Notes under the pieces: model-generated
Database searches by the model: none
What the model was told of the DNA's origin: nothing
The model's input: only the letters and a program-made list of their open reading frames with translations
DNA from: Nematopogon swammerdamellus
Lineage: Eukaryota > Arthropoda > Insecta > Lepidoptera > Adelidae
DNA: 64,000 bases
Assembly (NCBI GenBank): GCA_946902875.1
Contig: OX336345.1
Coordinates: forward strand, 18,817,395-18,881,394
Reading direction: 5' to 3'
Translations under genes and position numbers: made by a program
Shown: piece by piece, positions 54,565 through 64,000 of the stretch
Layout of the letters: every line of letters starts with the position of its first letter
Position numbering within the stretch: the stretch's first letter is position 1

Positions 54565-54838
54565 CACTCCGTATCCCGAGTCCCGACAACTGGGGTAAGC
54601 GGAGTAATCAAATACAAATACACCTTATTGCATGTACAATTATACCAAATACAAATATACCAATATTGGCATGAAGACAACCACCACATGGCTGTGGAAG
54701 GACCGTGCCAAGGTGATAGGTGGGTATGCTGTTAGCACGGATTTTTTTCCTTATGCCATAGTCGCCTTTTACGACATGCACGGGGAGAGATGCAGTGGGC
54801 CTATCCTTTTCAAACACCGGGCCACACACAGTACGAAA
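54565..54838 (-). repeat. Rep-B copy, inverted, internal part replaced
   Basis: Complement of both ends and of CACCTATCACCTTGGCACGG; the terminal hairpin segment is replaced by AATACAAATACACC-like sequence. Confidence 0.7.
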
Positions 54839-57119
54839 TATCAAGTCTGCTTCTAGGTTCACTATTTAAATAGTTGAGTGGTCTGAACGATTTTTCGTCA
54901 TATTTATATCCGCCGATACTTTTAGCGAAAATACTTTCTACATAAATCATCATCATCATCATATCATTAATTCAGCGTAAGTATTGTATTATTATACCTA
55001 TATTCATTTGTGCTTAATATTTTCATGCGAGAAATATTATGTACACTATAATTAATTACATATGTATACATAAGTTACCTGTAAGTTAATTAGGGCCAAG
55101 TTTTTTCTCATCGAAATATAAATCAATTCTAGATAAAGTATATTTAATAATAATTAATAACATATGAATTACTCATTGAAATGAAGTATTCCACAAAACA
55201 TCTAAAAGTCGGCCGTTTTAAAATAAGTCGTTTTATTTACTTACACCATCATGTCATTTTATACATAATACATATGTAATATGGAGTAAAGTTTTGACTT
55301 TTAATTCGTTTTAAACTTCGTCATCGTCGCTCGCGAGACGCGATGAAACTTTTCCGGGAAAGTTCAGATTCCCAACTCGCGAGACGCTCTACCCCCCCCC
55401 CCCCCTTCCCCTCCCCCTCCCCCTCCCCATCTCCCCGGGAAAACGTCTTAGCTCCGGACAAGTTCGCGCTTAATTTCAGCCAACTTTTGTGGAAGTTTCG
55501 CTTGTTTTCGTCTGCGAGCAGAGTTAGGTGTCAATTAGCTCCTGCGGCCAGCGGGGGCGCCTTAGGGGCTGTAGAGGGAGGAGGGGGGAAGTTTTTAAAT
55601 ATTGTTTGGATAATTCGGAAGCCCCCGGAAAGTTGGGCGGCTCGAGAGTTTGCTAATTTTGCGCGTGAAGTGATCAAGTTATATAGAAGTCGGAGAGCTC
55701 TCACGCTGAGCTTTACGCGATGTACTACATCTCTCAGTAAAGCCGACACTAGGGCACGTATTTTTGTTGCATCGAAATCAGTTACCTCGTAGGCTCGTAG
55801 ACTTTCTTTCAGTCGACCCCAGGCGGTCGTCGATGGTGGTCATGTGTGTGTGTGATACTATGTGAACGCTAATCCGCTGATACTGTAAATATATTTCTAA
55901 CACGCGTGATTTAACCCACTCCTCCCTTCACTCTTAGTAGGTATTTAATTTATTTTGTTGTTGTAAAAATTAATGTTTTGTAAATTTGGAAAAAAAATTG
56001 TGTAATTTTAATTTTATTATTTAACCTATAATTCGATAACCTATATTTAACATATAAAGTCGACTTTAGGGGCGTACCTGAAAAACCCCCAAATGTTTTA
56101 TTGTTTTTTTACATTATTTTAAAATATTTTTATTGTATTAAGAAGACTCTTCTAGGTCCAAACTATGCAATTGTACTATTTTTAAACGCTGTAAATTAAA
56201 TTTTCTAAAATTAAAAATTTTAAAGGCCTATCTTTTTGTAATTAAAGTTAAAAAATAAATAAAAACGTACGGACATAGATCTAAGCAGTTCCTTTAATAT
56301 TAAAAATTACAGAGTAATATACTCGACTGAGAAAACAGACACGCACCATTGTATGGGAATTGGAGGCTTCCAGAGCGTTTTACCTTCTTTGTCTTCTGTT
56401 CTTGTTAGGTAACACTGGACTGAGAAGAGCTGGACGAAAAATACGATTCGATCAAACTTTCGATTCGACTTTAGAATCTGTAACGTTGTGGGCTGATTTT
56501 TAAAACAATGCTCTAGATTAATTATAGATGAAATGTGAAAATATATCCATTGATTTTAACATGCGAGAGTCTATACGCATTGGCTATGAAAATCGGCGTA
56601 TGCACGCGTACATACTCGTACGTATTAATGTATGTAGTATAGGTGGGTGTTTCAGGATAGGCTTGAGAAACTTTAGGAATAGAAAGTACTCTATTCTTAT
56701 TAGAAGAAAAAAATCCTTATCACTCAAATCGAAATTCCTTATTCTTTTTTTCATACAAAAACTTTAAAATCGTATTAAAAACTCGATGGACAGTGAGTCT
56801 GGGGAGATTTGGCAACAGTGCTGTCTAGGGAGATAGTTCAGTTCCCTTTTTCTTTTGATGTCATTCAAATTTAAGTGTTTGAAATTTACCTAAATGCAGT
56901 TCAATTAATAAGAATGTAAGCTAGGAATTTTATTTTTATTTGATAAAGTCGGACATTAACTGTCCACCAAATCTCGATGAAACTATTTTCACCAAAAAGT
57001 ACTATAAAATGACCGAATCTGGGTAAAAGTTTCAGAGCTTTTCATCTTCAAATATGGACCCCTTTCAAACCCTGAAGTTACGAAACCTTATCCTGAAACA
57101 CCCTATATGTGTGGACACA
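54839..57119. other. Non-coding stretch with C-run and GC patch
   Basis: Mostly AT-rich. A run of C (55392-55405) followed by CCCTCCCCCTCCCCAT, and a moderately GC-rich part to 55790. The 149-codon frame at 55343-55792 starts in the C-run and has no domain. Nothing recognised at 55800-57119. Confidence 0.3.
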
Positions 57120-57584
57120 CCAGTCGTATTCAACCACGTATTGGCGCATATAACGCACTGCCGCCGCCGCCATTACCGTCCCCGCCGGCGTCCACGCTAC
57201 AATGCCGTCAACTGAAAGCCTCGTCGTAATGACGTGCGGTAGGCCCCGGCCGTTAGCCCCGTGCCACCACCCTCCAGCGACCCTCCCTGTGGAGAAGCGG
57301 GAGGCTAAACCGCCCTTCTTCCTTGGCCCTCTTTTACAATCTTACCCGCCGGCCGTCAGATGTGCCCCATTTTTCACTGCTTTCTCTCTGCCCGCATTTT
57401 CTTATGGGTTTTGGTCGTCGCTGTAGCGGCGGCATAACCATTTATAATGGCGTCGATTCGGAAAACGTTTTTGTGGACGTTCGTGTGTGTCGGATGTTTC
57501 GGTGATCGGCTGTTTATTCTTTGTATACGTAAGAGCTGAGCATTGATGTGAAATATACGGAAACTTCTATTTGTCAACATTGAA
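57120..57584. other. GC-richer non-coding patch
   Basis: GCCGCCGCCGCCATTACCGT near 57163, then CCCGGCCGTTAGCCCCGTGC. Open plus frames at 57202-57505 overlap and lack domains. Possible regulatory patch. Confidence 0.3.
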
Positions 57585-57647
57585 GCAAAGCACTGACATG
57601 GCACCTAGTTCAACCGGTGTTATGGGCTGACATCACGGATGTTGTAG
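57585..57647 (+). mobile_element. SINE-A tail fragment
   Basis: GCAAAGCACTGACATGGCAC through GACATCACGGATGTTGTAG only. Confidence 0.7.
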
Positions 57648-57860
57648 TTTGCACTATCGTGAATGCGACGCGACCGCGCCCTCCGCGCACCCCTCTGACG
57701 CGCGGAAGGTCGCCACTCGACTTTTGGCGATTATACGGACAACCGTATCACACTATTTTATTTACATCACCTAACCTCTGTCCCACATTCATAGTAACAA
57801 TCGAAGCGGTAAAATATAGATGTAGAGATAGCATTTAACCTGCAGCTACAATGTTTTTTG

Positions 57861-57974
57861 TTTATGGAAACTGACACGGTTGGCTACATCACCTACACTA
57901 CAACATCCGTGATGTCAGCCCGTAACACCGGGTGAACTAGCTCAGTGCTTCCCTTCATTTCATGTCATGTCGGC
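57861..57974 (-). mobile_element. SINE-A tail fragment, inverted
   Basis: ATGGAAACTGACACGGTTGG to CCCTTCATTTCATGTCATGT plus CGGC; abuts an inverted Rep-B. Confidence 0.75.
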
Positions 57975-57981
57975 ACACCAC

Positions 57982-58275
57982 AGCAGAGTAAGCAGAGTAA
58001 TCGGTGTTGTGCTGCAAGTGCTCTTGTAAATTACAGCACAACACCGATCACCAAGTTTAGCAACGTATTCGGACAACTATCAGGCAGGCAGCAAGTAAGG
58101 CACGAATGCCCACCTGCTGCATGACTCGGTGGTAAGACCGCGTCAAGGTGAGGGGTAGCTAGCCTATCGCCCTTATGCACGGCATCTTGTCCTTATCCCT
58201 TAGTTGCCTTTTACGACATGCACGGGGAGAGATGCAGTGGGACTATTCTATTAAGTACCGACCCCACACAGTACT
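57982..58275 (-). repeat. Rep-B copy, inverted
   Basis: Complement of the family from the AGCAGAGTAATCGGTGTTGT hairpin to CGACCCCACACAGTAC. Confidence 0.75.
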
Positions 58276-58651
58276 ATCGGCCAGAGTGCCGAAAGTACAT
58301 TCTACGATTCTAGCAGCAGAACCGTTTTAGGGTTATAGTTTGTGTGGGGCACGGCGGGGCGGCGAGCTTGTGGAGTCATACCATACCACCCCGCCACCAC
58401 CCGAATTTTGCGTGTGTGTAGTATATGTGTTGCTTGTAGGTTCGAGGTGGAACCACCACTGAATATTGCATGCATTGCCGCAAAGCGGATTGTGAGAGGA
58501 ATATATTAATGACGTTTATGCATATCCGAAGTAATTCTGTAATATAAATGTAAAAGCTGTCTGAATCTATATGAGGCGCGACATTTCCATAGCTCTCTTA
58601 CGTCACGATCGCTCGAAAAGTAGACGATTACGTAACCACTCGAATCATTTA

Positions 58652-58960
58652 TACCGTGTGGGGCTGGTATTTAATAAGAAATAGCCCAACTGTATCTCTC
58701 CCCATACATGTCGTAAATGCAAGGCGACTGAGGGATAAGGACGAGATGCCGTGCAGGCTAGCAACCTCTCACTTTGGCACGGTCCTTCCACCGAGTCGGG
58801 CAGTAGGTGGGTCTTTGTGTCTGAAATGCTGCTTGAGAATTATCTTGTTCTAATATTTTGCTAAACGCGCTGGTCGGTGTTGTGCTATAATTTCTTGCAT
58901 TAAAGCACAACACCGATTACTCTGCTTGCCCCGATTGTCGGGATACAGCGTGTGGTATGT
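58652..58960 (+). repeat. Rep-B copy
   Basis: TACCGTGTGGGGCTGGTATT through CCCCGATTGTCGGGATACAG. Its terminal hairpin reads GGTCGGTGTTGTGCT / AGCACAACACCGATT with an AT-rich loop. Confidence 0.8.
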
Positions 58961-59561
58961 ATCGAATCATTTATCTCGTTGCGAGGAAAAGTCGCTACAC
59001 CACCGGCGGATGCGAGATCACGACTTCAAACCGTCCATCTCCAATCCCATTTCTCTTTGTTTTAATCCACTGAATTCCTCTTTGCGGTGTCTAGTTGCAT
59101 TAGTGGCATCTCAGTTCGTTCGTCTGATGGGATGTCGATCCTCCCCCCCCCCCCCCCCCGCCCCTCCATCTGTCCGCCCCCCACCTCGCCCCTTCGGCCG
59201 CCAGGGCCGGCTCCAGTTGCGAGTTTTATTAAATTTTTCAGCGCCCCTGACAAGATGATTTATTGATTCAGTTTTTGTTGTCAAAGCCTCGAGCCTCTCC
59301 ACTTTTTAATTAATCAAAGTAATAACACTTGGGACGAAGGTTCGCCTTAAATTGCGTTGTAAGTTTTATTAAACTTTCCTCTATATTATGCAACATTATA
59401 CCTTCTTCGAGGAAAATTTATTGGTTCTTCGTCGAGCTACGCCATGTTTATGAAACAAGTAAGCTCAAGGTTACAAAATGTACATACCTAAAAATGTACC
59501 CACGTATTTATAGGAACATTTTAGTCGTCATCATGACATGACTCTAAATAGCGTTCTTATT
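58961..59561. other. Non-coding stretch with a run of C
   Basis: About 17 C at 59143-59159 within GC-rich sequence; open frames there are composition artefacts. Confidence 0.35.
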
Positions 59562-59955
59562 TTTAGGGTTCCGTATCCGTTCGATACCTTATTTTATTAC
59601 TAAGCCTACGACATATTTATGTGCGTCTATGCGTCCGTCTCTGTCCTACCTGTATCTTTTGAACCGTAATAGTTAGCCGGTTGAAATTTTCACAGATCAT
59701 GTGTTATTATGGCGGATATCCTAAAAAATAACATAAAAAAACAAAAGTCAAATAGGGGGGTCCCCATACAGGAAACGTATTTTTTCGACGTTTCTTTTTT
59801 GTTGAGATTTTGCTCTATCGTAAAACGGTAATACAAGCAAACTTCAAACTTGGTGTGATTCTCTAGCAAACTCTAAATTAAAACAACAAAAAACAATATT
59901 ATATTGAGTGGTGGTACGAAACCCTCAGTCCAACTCGCACATGTTCGGTTTTTAA
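59562..59955 (-). repeat. Rep-G copy, near full length
   Basis: GGGTTCCGTATCCGTTCGAT, CTTTTGAACCGTAATAGTTA, TCCCCATACAGGAAACGTAT, ending TCCAACTCGCACATGTTCGG and TTTTTAAA: the inverse of 17935-18205 with extra 3' sequence. Confidence 0.75.
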
Positions 59956-60639
59956 ATCCAGTCCCCTTTCAGAACTTTCCATCACCGATGCACTAAAATT
60001 GAACTATTGATTGGCGATTAATCGTAATAGTGAATGGTCGGCCAGACAGCGCCAACGGTGCGGCGGGCGACGCAGCGTGAGTCCGCATGACTCGGCTCTT
60101 TCCATCCGACTCTACCGATAGACCGGGCGACTCAGCACATAGCTCGGGCGACTCAGCACATAGCTCGGGCGACTCAGCACAAAGCCCGGGCGGCTTGAGC
60201 TCAGCAGATACGGCCCGAGTCAGCATTACGGGCTTCATTCGGAGTTCTGTGTTATCCTCTTGGATGTGAGACAGCGTGGCTTCGTTTCTGACATCTTTGC
60301 CTTCGGTGCGGGGTGAAATTGGAATTAGCCAAGCCGCAGTTGCCAGATGGCTGCGAGGATGGTTGAATTCAGGGCTTACATTTAGATAATTTGTACATAA
60401 ATGTATGCATACGTATAAGGATATTATACTTCACACTAACAAGTCCGGAACGCATCCAAGCAACTTCGAGCAAAAGCAGATAACATTTTATTTTTTCATT
60501 CGTTTGTTCATGGAAAGGACAGAAAGGTTGACTGGAAAACAAACACGACTATAATGTAAAATATGGCTATAAGTAACCAATACATACTTAATTAAGAAAA
60601 TAATTAAAAGATAATCATATTACTTTAAGTGAGCTAAAC
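59956..60639. other. Non-coding stretch holding a minisatellite
   Basis: Apart from the 21-base repeat at 60125 nothing is recognised. Confidence 0.35.
60125..60191. repeat. 21-bp minisatellite, three units
   Basis: GGGCGACTCAGCACATAGCT plus C at 60125, 60146 and 60167 (third unit changes to AAAGCCC). The period is a multiple of three and on the minus strand reads a repeated LCAESPE, but the frame has no other sign of being a gene. Confidence 0.85.
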
Positions 60640-60770
60640 TTGTAAACTAATTGGTTTCTCGGAAACGGCTCTAACGATTTAGATAACATTTTGTATTTAG
60701 ATAATGTTATTTTTTTCAAGTTTTTCTAGATAGGTGTACACGCCGAGCAAAGCTCAGGTAGCCCAGGTAC
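60640..60770 (+). repeat. SINE-K tail
   Basis: GGAAACGGCTCTAACGATTT, GATAATGTTATTTTTTTCAA, CGCCGAGCAAAGCTCAGGTA plus GCCCAGGTAC, as at 2853-2990. Confidence 0.6.
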
Positions 60771-60884
60771 TATAATAACATGTAAATATAATATGCGAAA
60801 TATACGAAACTAAATCATGAATGTATTTCTGCACAATAAATATTTTTATTTGTTAATTACATATACATACATACATATCACACA

Positions 60885-60930
60885 CGCTGAATCCCGACAA
60901 TCGGGTTAAGCAGAGTAATCGGTGTTGTGC
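60885..60930 (-). repeat. Rep-B 3' fragment, inverted
   Basis: CACGCTGAATCCCGACAATC and AGCAGAGTAATCGGTGTTGT only. Confidence 0.65.
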
Positions 60931-61059
60931 CATAGGGAAGTATCGCTTCCGCAAATACGAGTACATTGGTAGGAAGGGGTGAATGACCGATATTCTCAGA
61001 CTGGAGCGCACATACTATACGCACTTGACCCTCAGTTAGTAATGCAATCAAATAATTTG

Positions 61060-61384
61060 TACCGTGTGGGGCCGCTGGTACTTTAAAAGAATAGCCCCAC
61101 TGCATCTCTCCCCGTGTATGTCGTAAAAGGCGACTAAGGGATATGACTCCCTTCTTATATTACTAGGTGGTAGGGTTTAACCCGCCCGGGTTGGTACCAC
61201 CGCACTGAATGAAAGATCGGTCGAAACGGCTATGTAAATAGTTTGTGTTTTCCGTCCAGTTCAGTGTAGCCGGCACGACCGAAGGGAAGCACTGACGTGG
61301 TACCAAGTTCACCCGGTGTTATGGGCTGACATCACGGATGTTGTAGGTGATGTAGCCAACCATGTCAGTTTCCATAAAAAAAAA
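61060..61384 (+). mobile_element. Chimeric SINE: Rep-B head on SINE-A tail
   Basis: Third copy of the fusion seen at 20986 and 51841, same junction, poly-A at 61375-61384. It ends 45 bases before the exon at 61430, beside the splice acceptor. Confidence 0.85.
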
Positions 61385-61429
61385 TAATGTCTTATACGTT
61401 TTGTCTCACGTTCTTGTATGTTTTGTCAG

Positions 61430-61595
61430 CAGGGTCGCGAGAGTAGCAAGGGCGCCGCGCCCGCGCCGCCGCCCAACCGCAAGAAGACCGCCGCGATCAA
61501 GAACAACGGCCAGCTCGCGGCTGCCCTCGAGCCCCCGCCGCCACCGCCGCCTCCGCCGCCCCCGCCCCCCGCACCACCAGACACTGCCGATAAAG
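61430..61595 (+). CDS. Coding exon of split gene, proline-rich
   Basis: 166 bases between a T-rich acceptor (TATGTTTTGTCAGCAG) and donor AAAG|GTTGGT. Entered in phase 0 (matching the exon at 10271) it reads QGRESSKGAAPAPPPNRKKT, AAIKNNGQLAAALE, 13 prolines, then APPDTADK, and leaves in phase 1. Basic Arg/Lys stretch NRKK could bind nucleic acid or act as a localisation signal; the proline run could bind SH3 or WW domains. The acceptor is a tandem NAGNAG, so use of the second AG would drop the first Gln without shifting the frame. GC-rich, in strong contrast to the intron. Protein family not recognised. Next exon lies beyond this window, unless it is one of the weak candidates near 62825. Confidence 0.75.
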
Positions 61596-61660
61596 GTTGG
61601 TCATCTCATTATGGTGTTTAATAATTATTAGGTACTTATAATTGTGTGCCTTATATTTGT

Positions 61661-62049
61661 CAGCCTCGATAGTTCAGTGGAGCAGACAGTCGACTGTCGT
61701 CGCTATTGATGGTTAAGCAACGCTGGGCGCGGTCAGTACTTGGATGGGTGACCGCTCGACCGTTGGAGGCTGACCGTGGTTCGGATTCCACGTAAAACTG
61801 TAGGTCCCTTCCCTTCTTACCTTACTAGGTGGTAGGGTTCAACCCGCCCGGGTTGGTACCACCGCACTGAATGAAAGATCGGTCGAAACGGCTATGTAAA
61901 TAGTTTGTGTTTTCCGTCCAGTTCAGTGTAGCCGGCACGACCGAAGGGAAGCACTGACGTGGCACCAAGTTCACCCGGTGTTATGGGCTGACGTCACGGA
62001 TGTTGTAGGTGATGTAGCCAACCGTGTCAGTTTCCATAAAAAAAAAACT
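61661..62049 (+). mobile_element. SINE-A, full length, best preserved
   Basis: TCAGCCTCGATAGTTCAGTG, GGTTAAGCAACGCTGGGCGC, GGTCAGTACTTGGATGGGTG, GTGGTTCGGATTCCACG and the full tail with poly-A. The 5S-like block covers about 45 bases with few differences from an animal 5S rRNA 3' half. Lies 65 bases after the proline-rich exon, same strand. Confidence 0.9.
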
Positions 62050-62100
62050 TAGGCTGTGCGAGCGAAGCCGCCGACAAAAGCTAGTAATTTAGATAAAGAA
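62050..62100 (-). repeat. Rep-D/Rep-N end fragment, inverted
   Basis: GCGAGCGAAGCCGCCGACAA and AAGCTAG only. Confidence 0.5.
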
Positions 62101-62183
62101 GACTTGACATATTGACACACTGCCGTCGCATTGGCTGTCGGTTCTTCTTCTGACCTCTGCCTTCTGCAAACTGCAATACGCTA

Positions 62184-62359
62184 CAGGTCGGTTAACTAAA
62201 GCTGGCACGTACACAGTACTCACACAGATGCAATTGCCCGCGTGCGAGTGAGACAGATCGGGTTTTCGTTATGCGTATGCAGTGCGACGTCTCACTCGCA
62301 CGCGGGCAATTGCATTGGTGTGAGTACTGTGTACGTGCCAGCTTTAGTTAACCGACCTG
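62184..62359. mobile_element. Foldback hairpin 1 (71-base arms)
   Basis: Arms 62184-62254 and 62289-62359 match at 69 of 71 positions (CAGGTCGGTTAACTAAAGCT outer end; CGTGCGAGTGAGAC inner end); 34-base loop. Immediately followed by hairpin 2. Confidence 0.9.
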
Positions 62360-62490
62360 CAGGTCTATTCTTGTAAATTCTGACAGCGGAATCAGCGCCT
62401 ATGTGGCGCTGAGAGCCGCCGCTTTGGTAAGTGGCTCTCAGCGCCACAACAGCGCTGATTCCGCTGTCAGAATTTACAAGAATAGACCTG
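62360..62490. mobile_element. Foldback hairpin 2 (58-base arms)
   Basis: Arms 62360-62417 and 62433-62490 match at 55 of 58 positions (CAGGTCTATTCTTGTAAATT outer end; GGCGCTGAGAGCC inner end); 15-base loop. Shares only the CAGGTC tip with hairpin 1. Confidence 0.9.
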
Positions 62491-63089
62491 CTGTACGCCT
62501 GCCTCGCGAACAAGCCGTCTTATGCATCATGCATGAACCAACTTGTGCCAGCGCTTAAGTTTAGAGCCCTCTCCATTTCAACGTTTGATAAAGTTTGAAG
62601 TGCTTCTAAACATTTCCGTGGCTAATTTATACCCAACTACTAGGTGTCGCTCAGGCATTCAACTGAGAACATTTCACATAAGGTATTCCATACCTTATGT
62701 GGTAAGGCATATTACTTGATAACATTTGTAACATTATTATTACACGTAAATATAAATAATTATCTTCATCCGCCTTTTTAGAGTTTTCGGCATCACAGTG
62801 CCGGTTTCCTATCCTGCTCCCGCCCCAGGAGAAGCCCCCTAGAGGATATTCTTTTGGCTGCGCGAGTCCAGGTCTTGAAGGTTTATGTCATAAATTGTGT
62901 AACAATCAAGGAAATATTTATGTTAGCTTGCTTCTGGAGAATATAAATTTTAATTTCTGCTTCCAGTTGGCTGACATATTTATTACATACCTATACATGT
63001 ACTAATAAATAATAATAATAAATTAATACTAAATACAATACTAATAATAAATCTGGGATGCTCATGGAGTAAGTTACTTTGTTTTATTA
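62491..63089. other. Non-coding stretch, weak exon candidate at 62825-62866
   Basis: A very good acceptor (TATCCTGCTCCCGCCCCAG) ends at 62830; the following GAGAAGCCCCCTAGAGGATA up to CCAG|GTCTTG is open only in phase 0, whereas the exon at 61430 leaves in phase 1, in which a stop comes after three codons. Not called as an exon. Confidence 0.3.
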
Positions 63090-63125
63090 ACCCCCGACGA
63101 AAAAAACGGAGGGGTGTTATAAGTT

Positions 63126-63166
<41 letters not shown>

Positions 63167-63371
63167 TGTCTGTGGCATCGTAGCTCCCAAACGGATGGAC
63201 CGATTTGGATGCGGTTTTTTTTATTAGGAAGCTTGTTTAATCGGGATGGTTCTTAGCTATGTTTTTAATCAAGTAATAAAGTAATTAAGTAATAAAAAAA
63301 ATAATTATCTTAAAAAGTGGACCGATTTGCATTCGGTTTTTTTTAAAAAGCTTCAAATAAAAGTTAAATTA
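63090..63371 (+). repeat. Rep-E copy with (GT)n
   Basis: CCCCGACGAAAAAAACGGAG, GTGTTATAAGTTTGACGTG, about 20 GT units (63130-63168), GGCATCGTAGCTCCCAAACG, ATGGACCGATTTGGATGCGG; one copy of the unit that is fourfold at 52863. Confidence 0.75.
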
Positions 63372-63574
63372 CAAATTTAAAAAACCCCCGACTCTTAAAA
63401 AGTCAAAAATAATTTCCGTTTACTTACTTAAAGGAGTCGGGGGACCGCTAAGTAAATTAAATATAAAGACTCAAAAGTTGCGCGGGAATTCACTTAGCGG
63501 TCTACCGACTCCTTTAAGTAAGTAAACGGAAATTATTTTTGACTTTTTAAGAGTCGGGGGTTTTTTAAATTTGT
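63372..63574. repeat. Long hairpin at the end of Rep-E (82-base arms)
   Basis: Left arm 63372-63453, right arm 63492-63574, almost perfect complement (ACAAATTTAAAAAACCCCCG outer, CGGGGGACCGCTAAGT against ACTTAGCGGTCTACCG inner); 38-base loop. Confidence 0.9.
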
Positions 63575-63580
63575 AATTTT

Positions 63581-63891
63581 TGAGATACTGCGTTATTAGA
63601 CTCTATGTATCATACTTAAACTAAATTGACTATTTTTATAAATCGTTCCTGTGTGTATGCATGTTTCTCCATAACTATTGAACTGATCATTCGAATTCTT
63701 TGAAACTTACACACATTTAACTACATGTGACACAGGATAGGCTAAATAAAATTCAGTTCCGGTTACGCTAAGATGTGGCTCTCATATCCGATCTCGAATT
63801 GTTCCGCGAGCCGAAATAAAGTTAGCGGGCTTACTTATTTTCTCTTTTATAAATACGAATTTCACGCGAGCGAAGCCGCGGGCAAAAACCA
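63581..63891 (-). repeat. Rep-D copy, inverted
   Basis: GAGATACTGCGTTATTAGAC to ATTTCACGCGAGCGAAGCCG plus CGGGC; complement of the 44858 copy. Confidence 0.75.
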
Positions 63892-64000
63892 GTATAAGTA
63901 CCTATATAATATTAGTACAGATATAAAAGTATAACATATACATTTATGTACTTATTGTAATACGAATTAATGAACCTAAACCAAATTATAAAATTGTTAA

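Noticed and set aside
55343..55792. 149-codon frame beginning in a C run
   Set aside because: Low-complexity proline/serine start; the rest has no domain; overlapping frames are open on the other strand.
61715..61760. 5S rRNA gene
   Set aside because: Only the 3' half with the internal control region matches; the 5' half is replaced by tRNA-like sequence and the element has a SINE tail and poly-A.
62831..62866. Next exon of the split gene after the one at 61430
   Set aside because: Acceptor is excellent, but the phase does not fit: in the required phase a stop comes after three codons. It could only be a very short terminal exon.
1..64000. Endogenous virus, LTR retrotransposon, or bacterial-type operon
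   Set aside because: No gag/protease/integrase motifs, long terminal repeats or viral genes were found; the only RT is of Penelope type and the other coding remnants are LINE or DNA-transposon pieces.

Overview
The window looks like insect nuclear DNA, most probably from a moth or butterfly. It is AT-rich, almost no open frame longer than 150 codons is credible, and it is packed with short interspersed repeats of the kind that fill lepidopteran genomes (ends like CCCGCGGCTTCGCTCGCGTG, GAGTCGGACTCGC, and a GTGGGGCCGGTAC...TAGCCCCACTGCATC family). The organism call is inference from repeat style; no species-diagnostic gene is present.

Host gene: I see one plus-strand split gene with 51 kb between its last two exons. 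Three exons (2511-2595, 10271-10338, 61430-61595) have GT/AG borders and mutually compatible phases (0 to 1, 1 to 0, 0 to 1). They read as one peptide: an acidic stretch, a basic stretch, then a Lys/Asn-rich part with a run of 13 prolines. A short leader exon at 247-282 (ATG, phase 0 donor) is possible. I do not recognise the protein. It continues beyond the window.

Layout. 0-5 kb: possible leader, exon, dispersed repeats and a non-LTR (LINE) fragment. 5-8 kb: a TIR element (MITE-H) and a nearly intact Tc1-type transposon with doubled inverted repeats and a single frameshift. 8-21 kb: a dense nest of elements, chiefly a SINE family (SINE-A) whose head carries 5S-rRNA-like internal promoter sequence set between tRNA-like boxes. 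21-26 kb: a THAP fragment and a FLYWCH-domain fragment, both likely transposon debris. 26-42 kb: a repeat-poor stretch with CpG-rich patches near 30.4-30.8, 33.9-34.4 and 35.1-35.4 kb, a candidate regulatory/alternative promoter region of the long intron. 42-55 kb: repeats again, including a Penelope-like retroelement (RT plus GIY-YIG nuclease) inserted inside another repeat, a LINE inserted in a repeat, and a four-unit 117-bp tandem array. 55-64 kb: repeats, the proline-rich exon bracketed by two SINEs, and three long hairpins.

Working names used below: SINE-A, Rep-B, SINE-C, Rep-D, Rep-E, Rep-F, Rep-G, MITE-H, Rep-I, MITE-L, SINE-K, Rep-N. They are labels for families seen within this window by mutual similarity, not database names. 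Repeat borders are by eye and good to about 5-20 bases.
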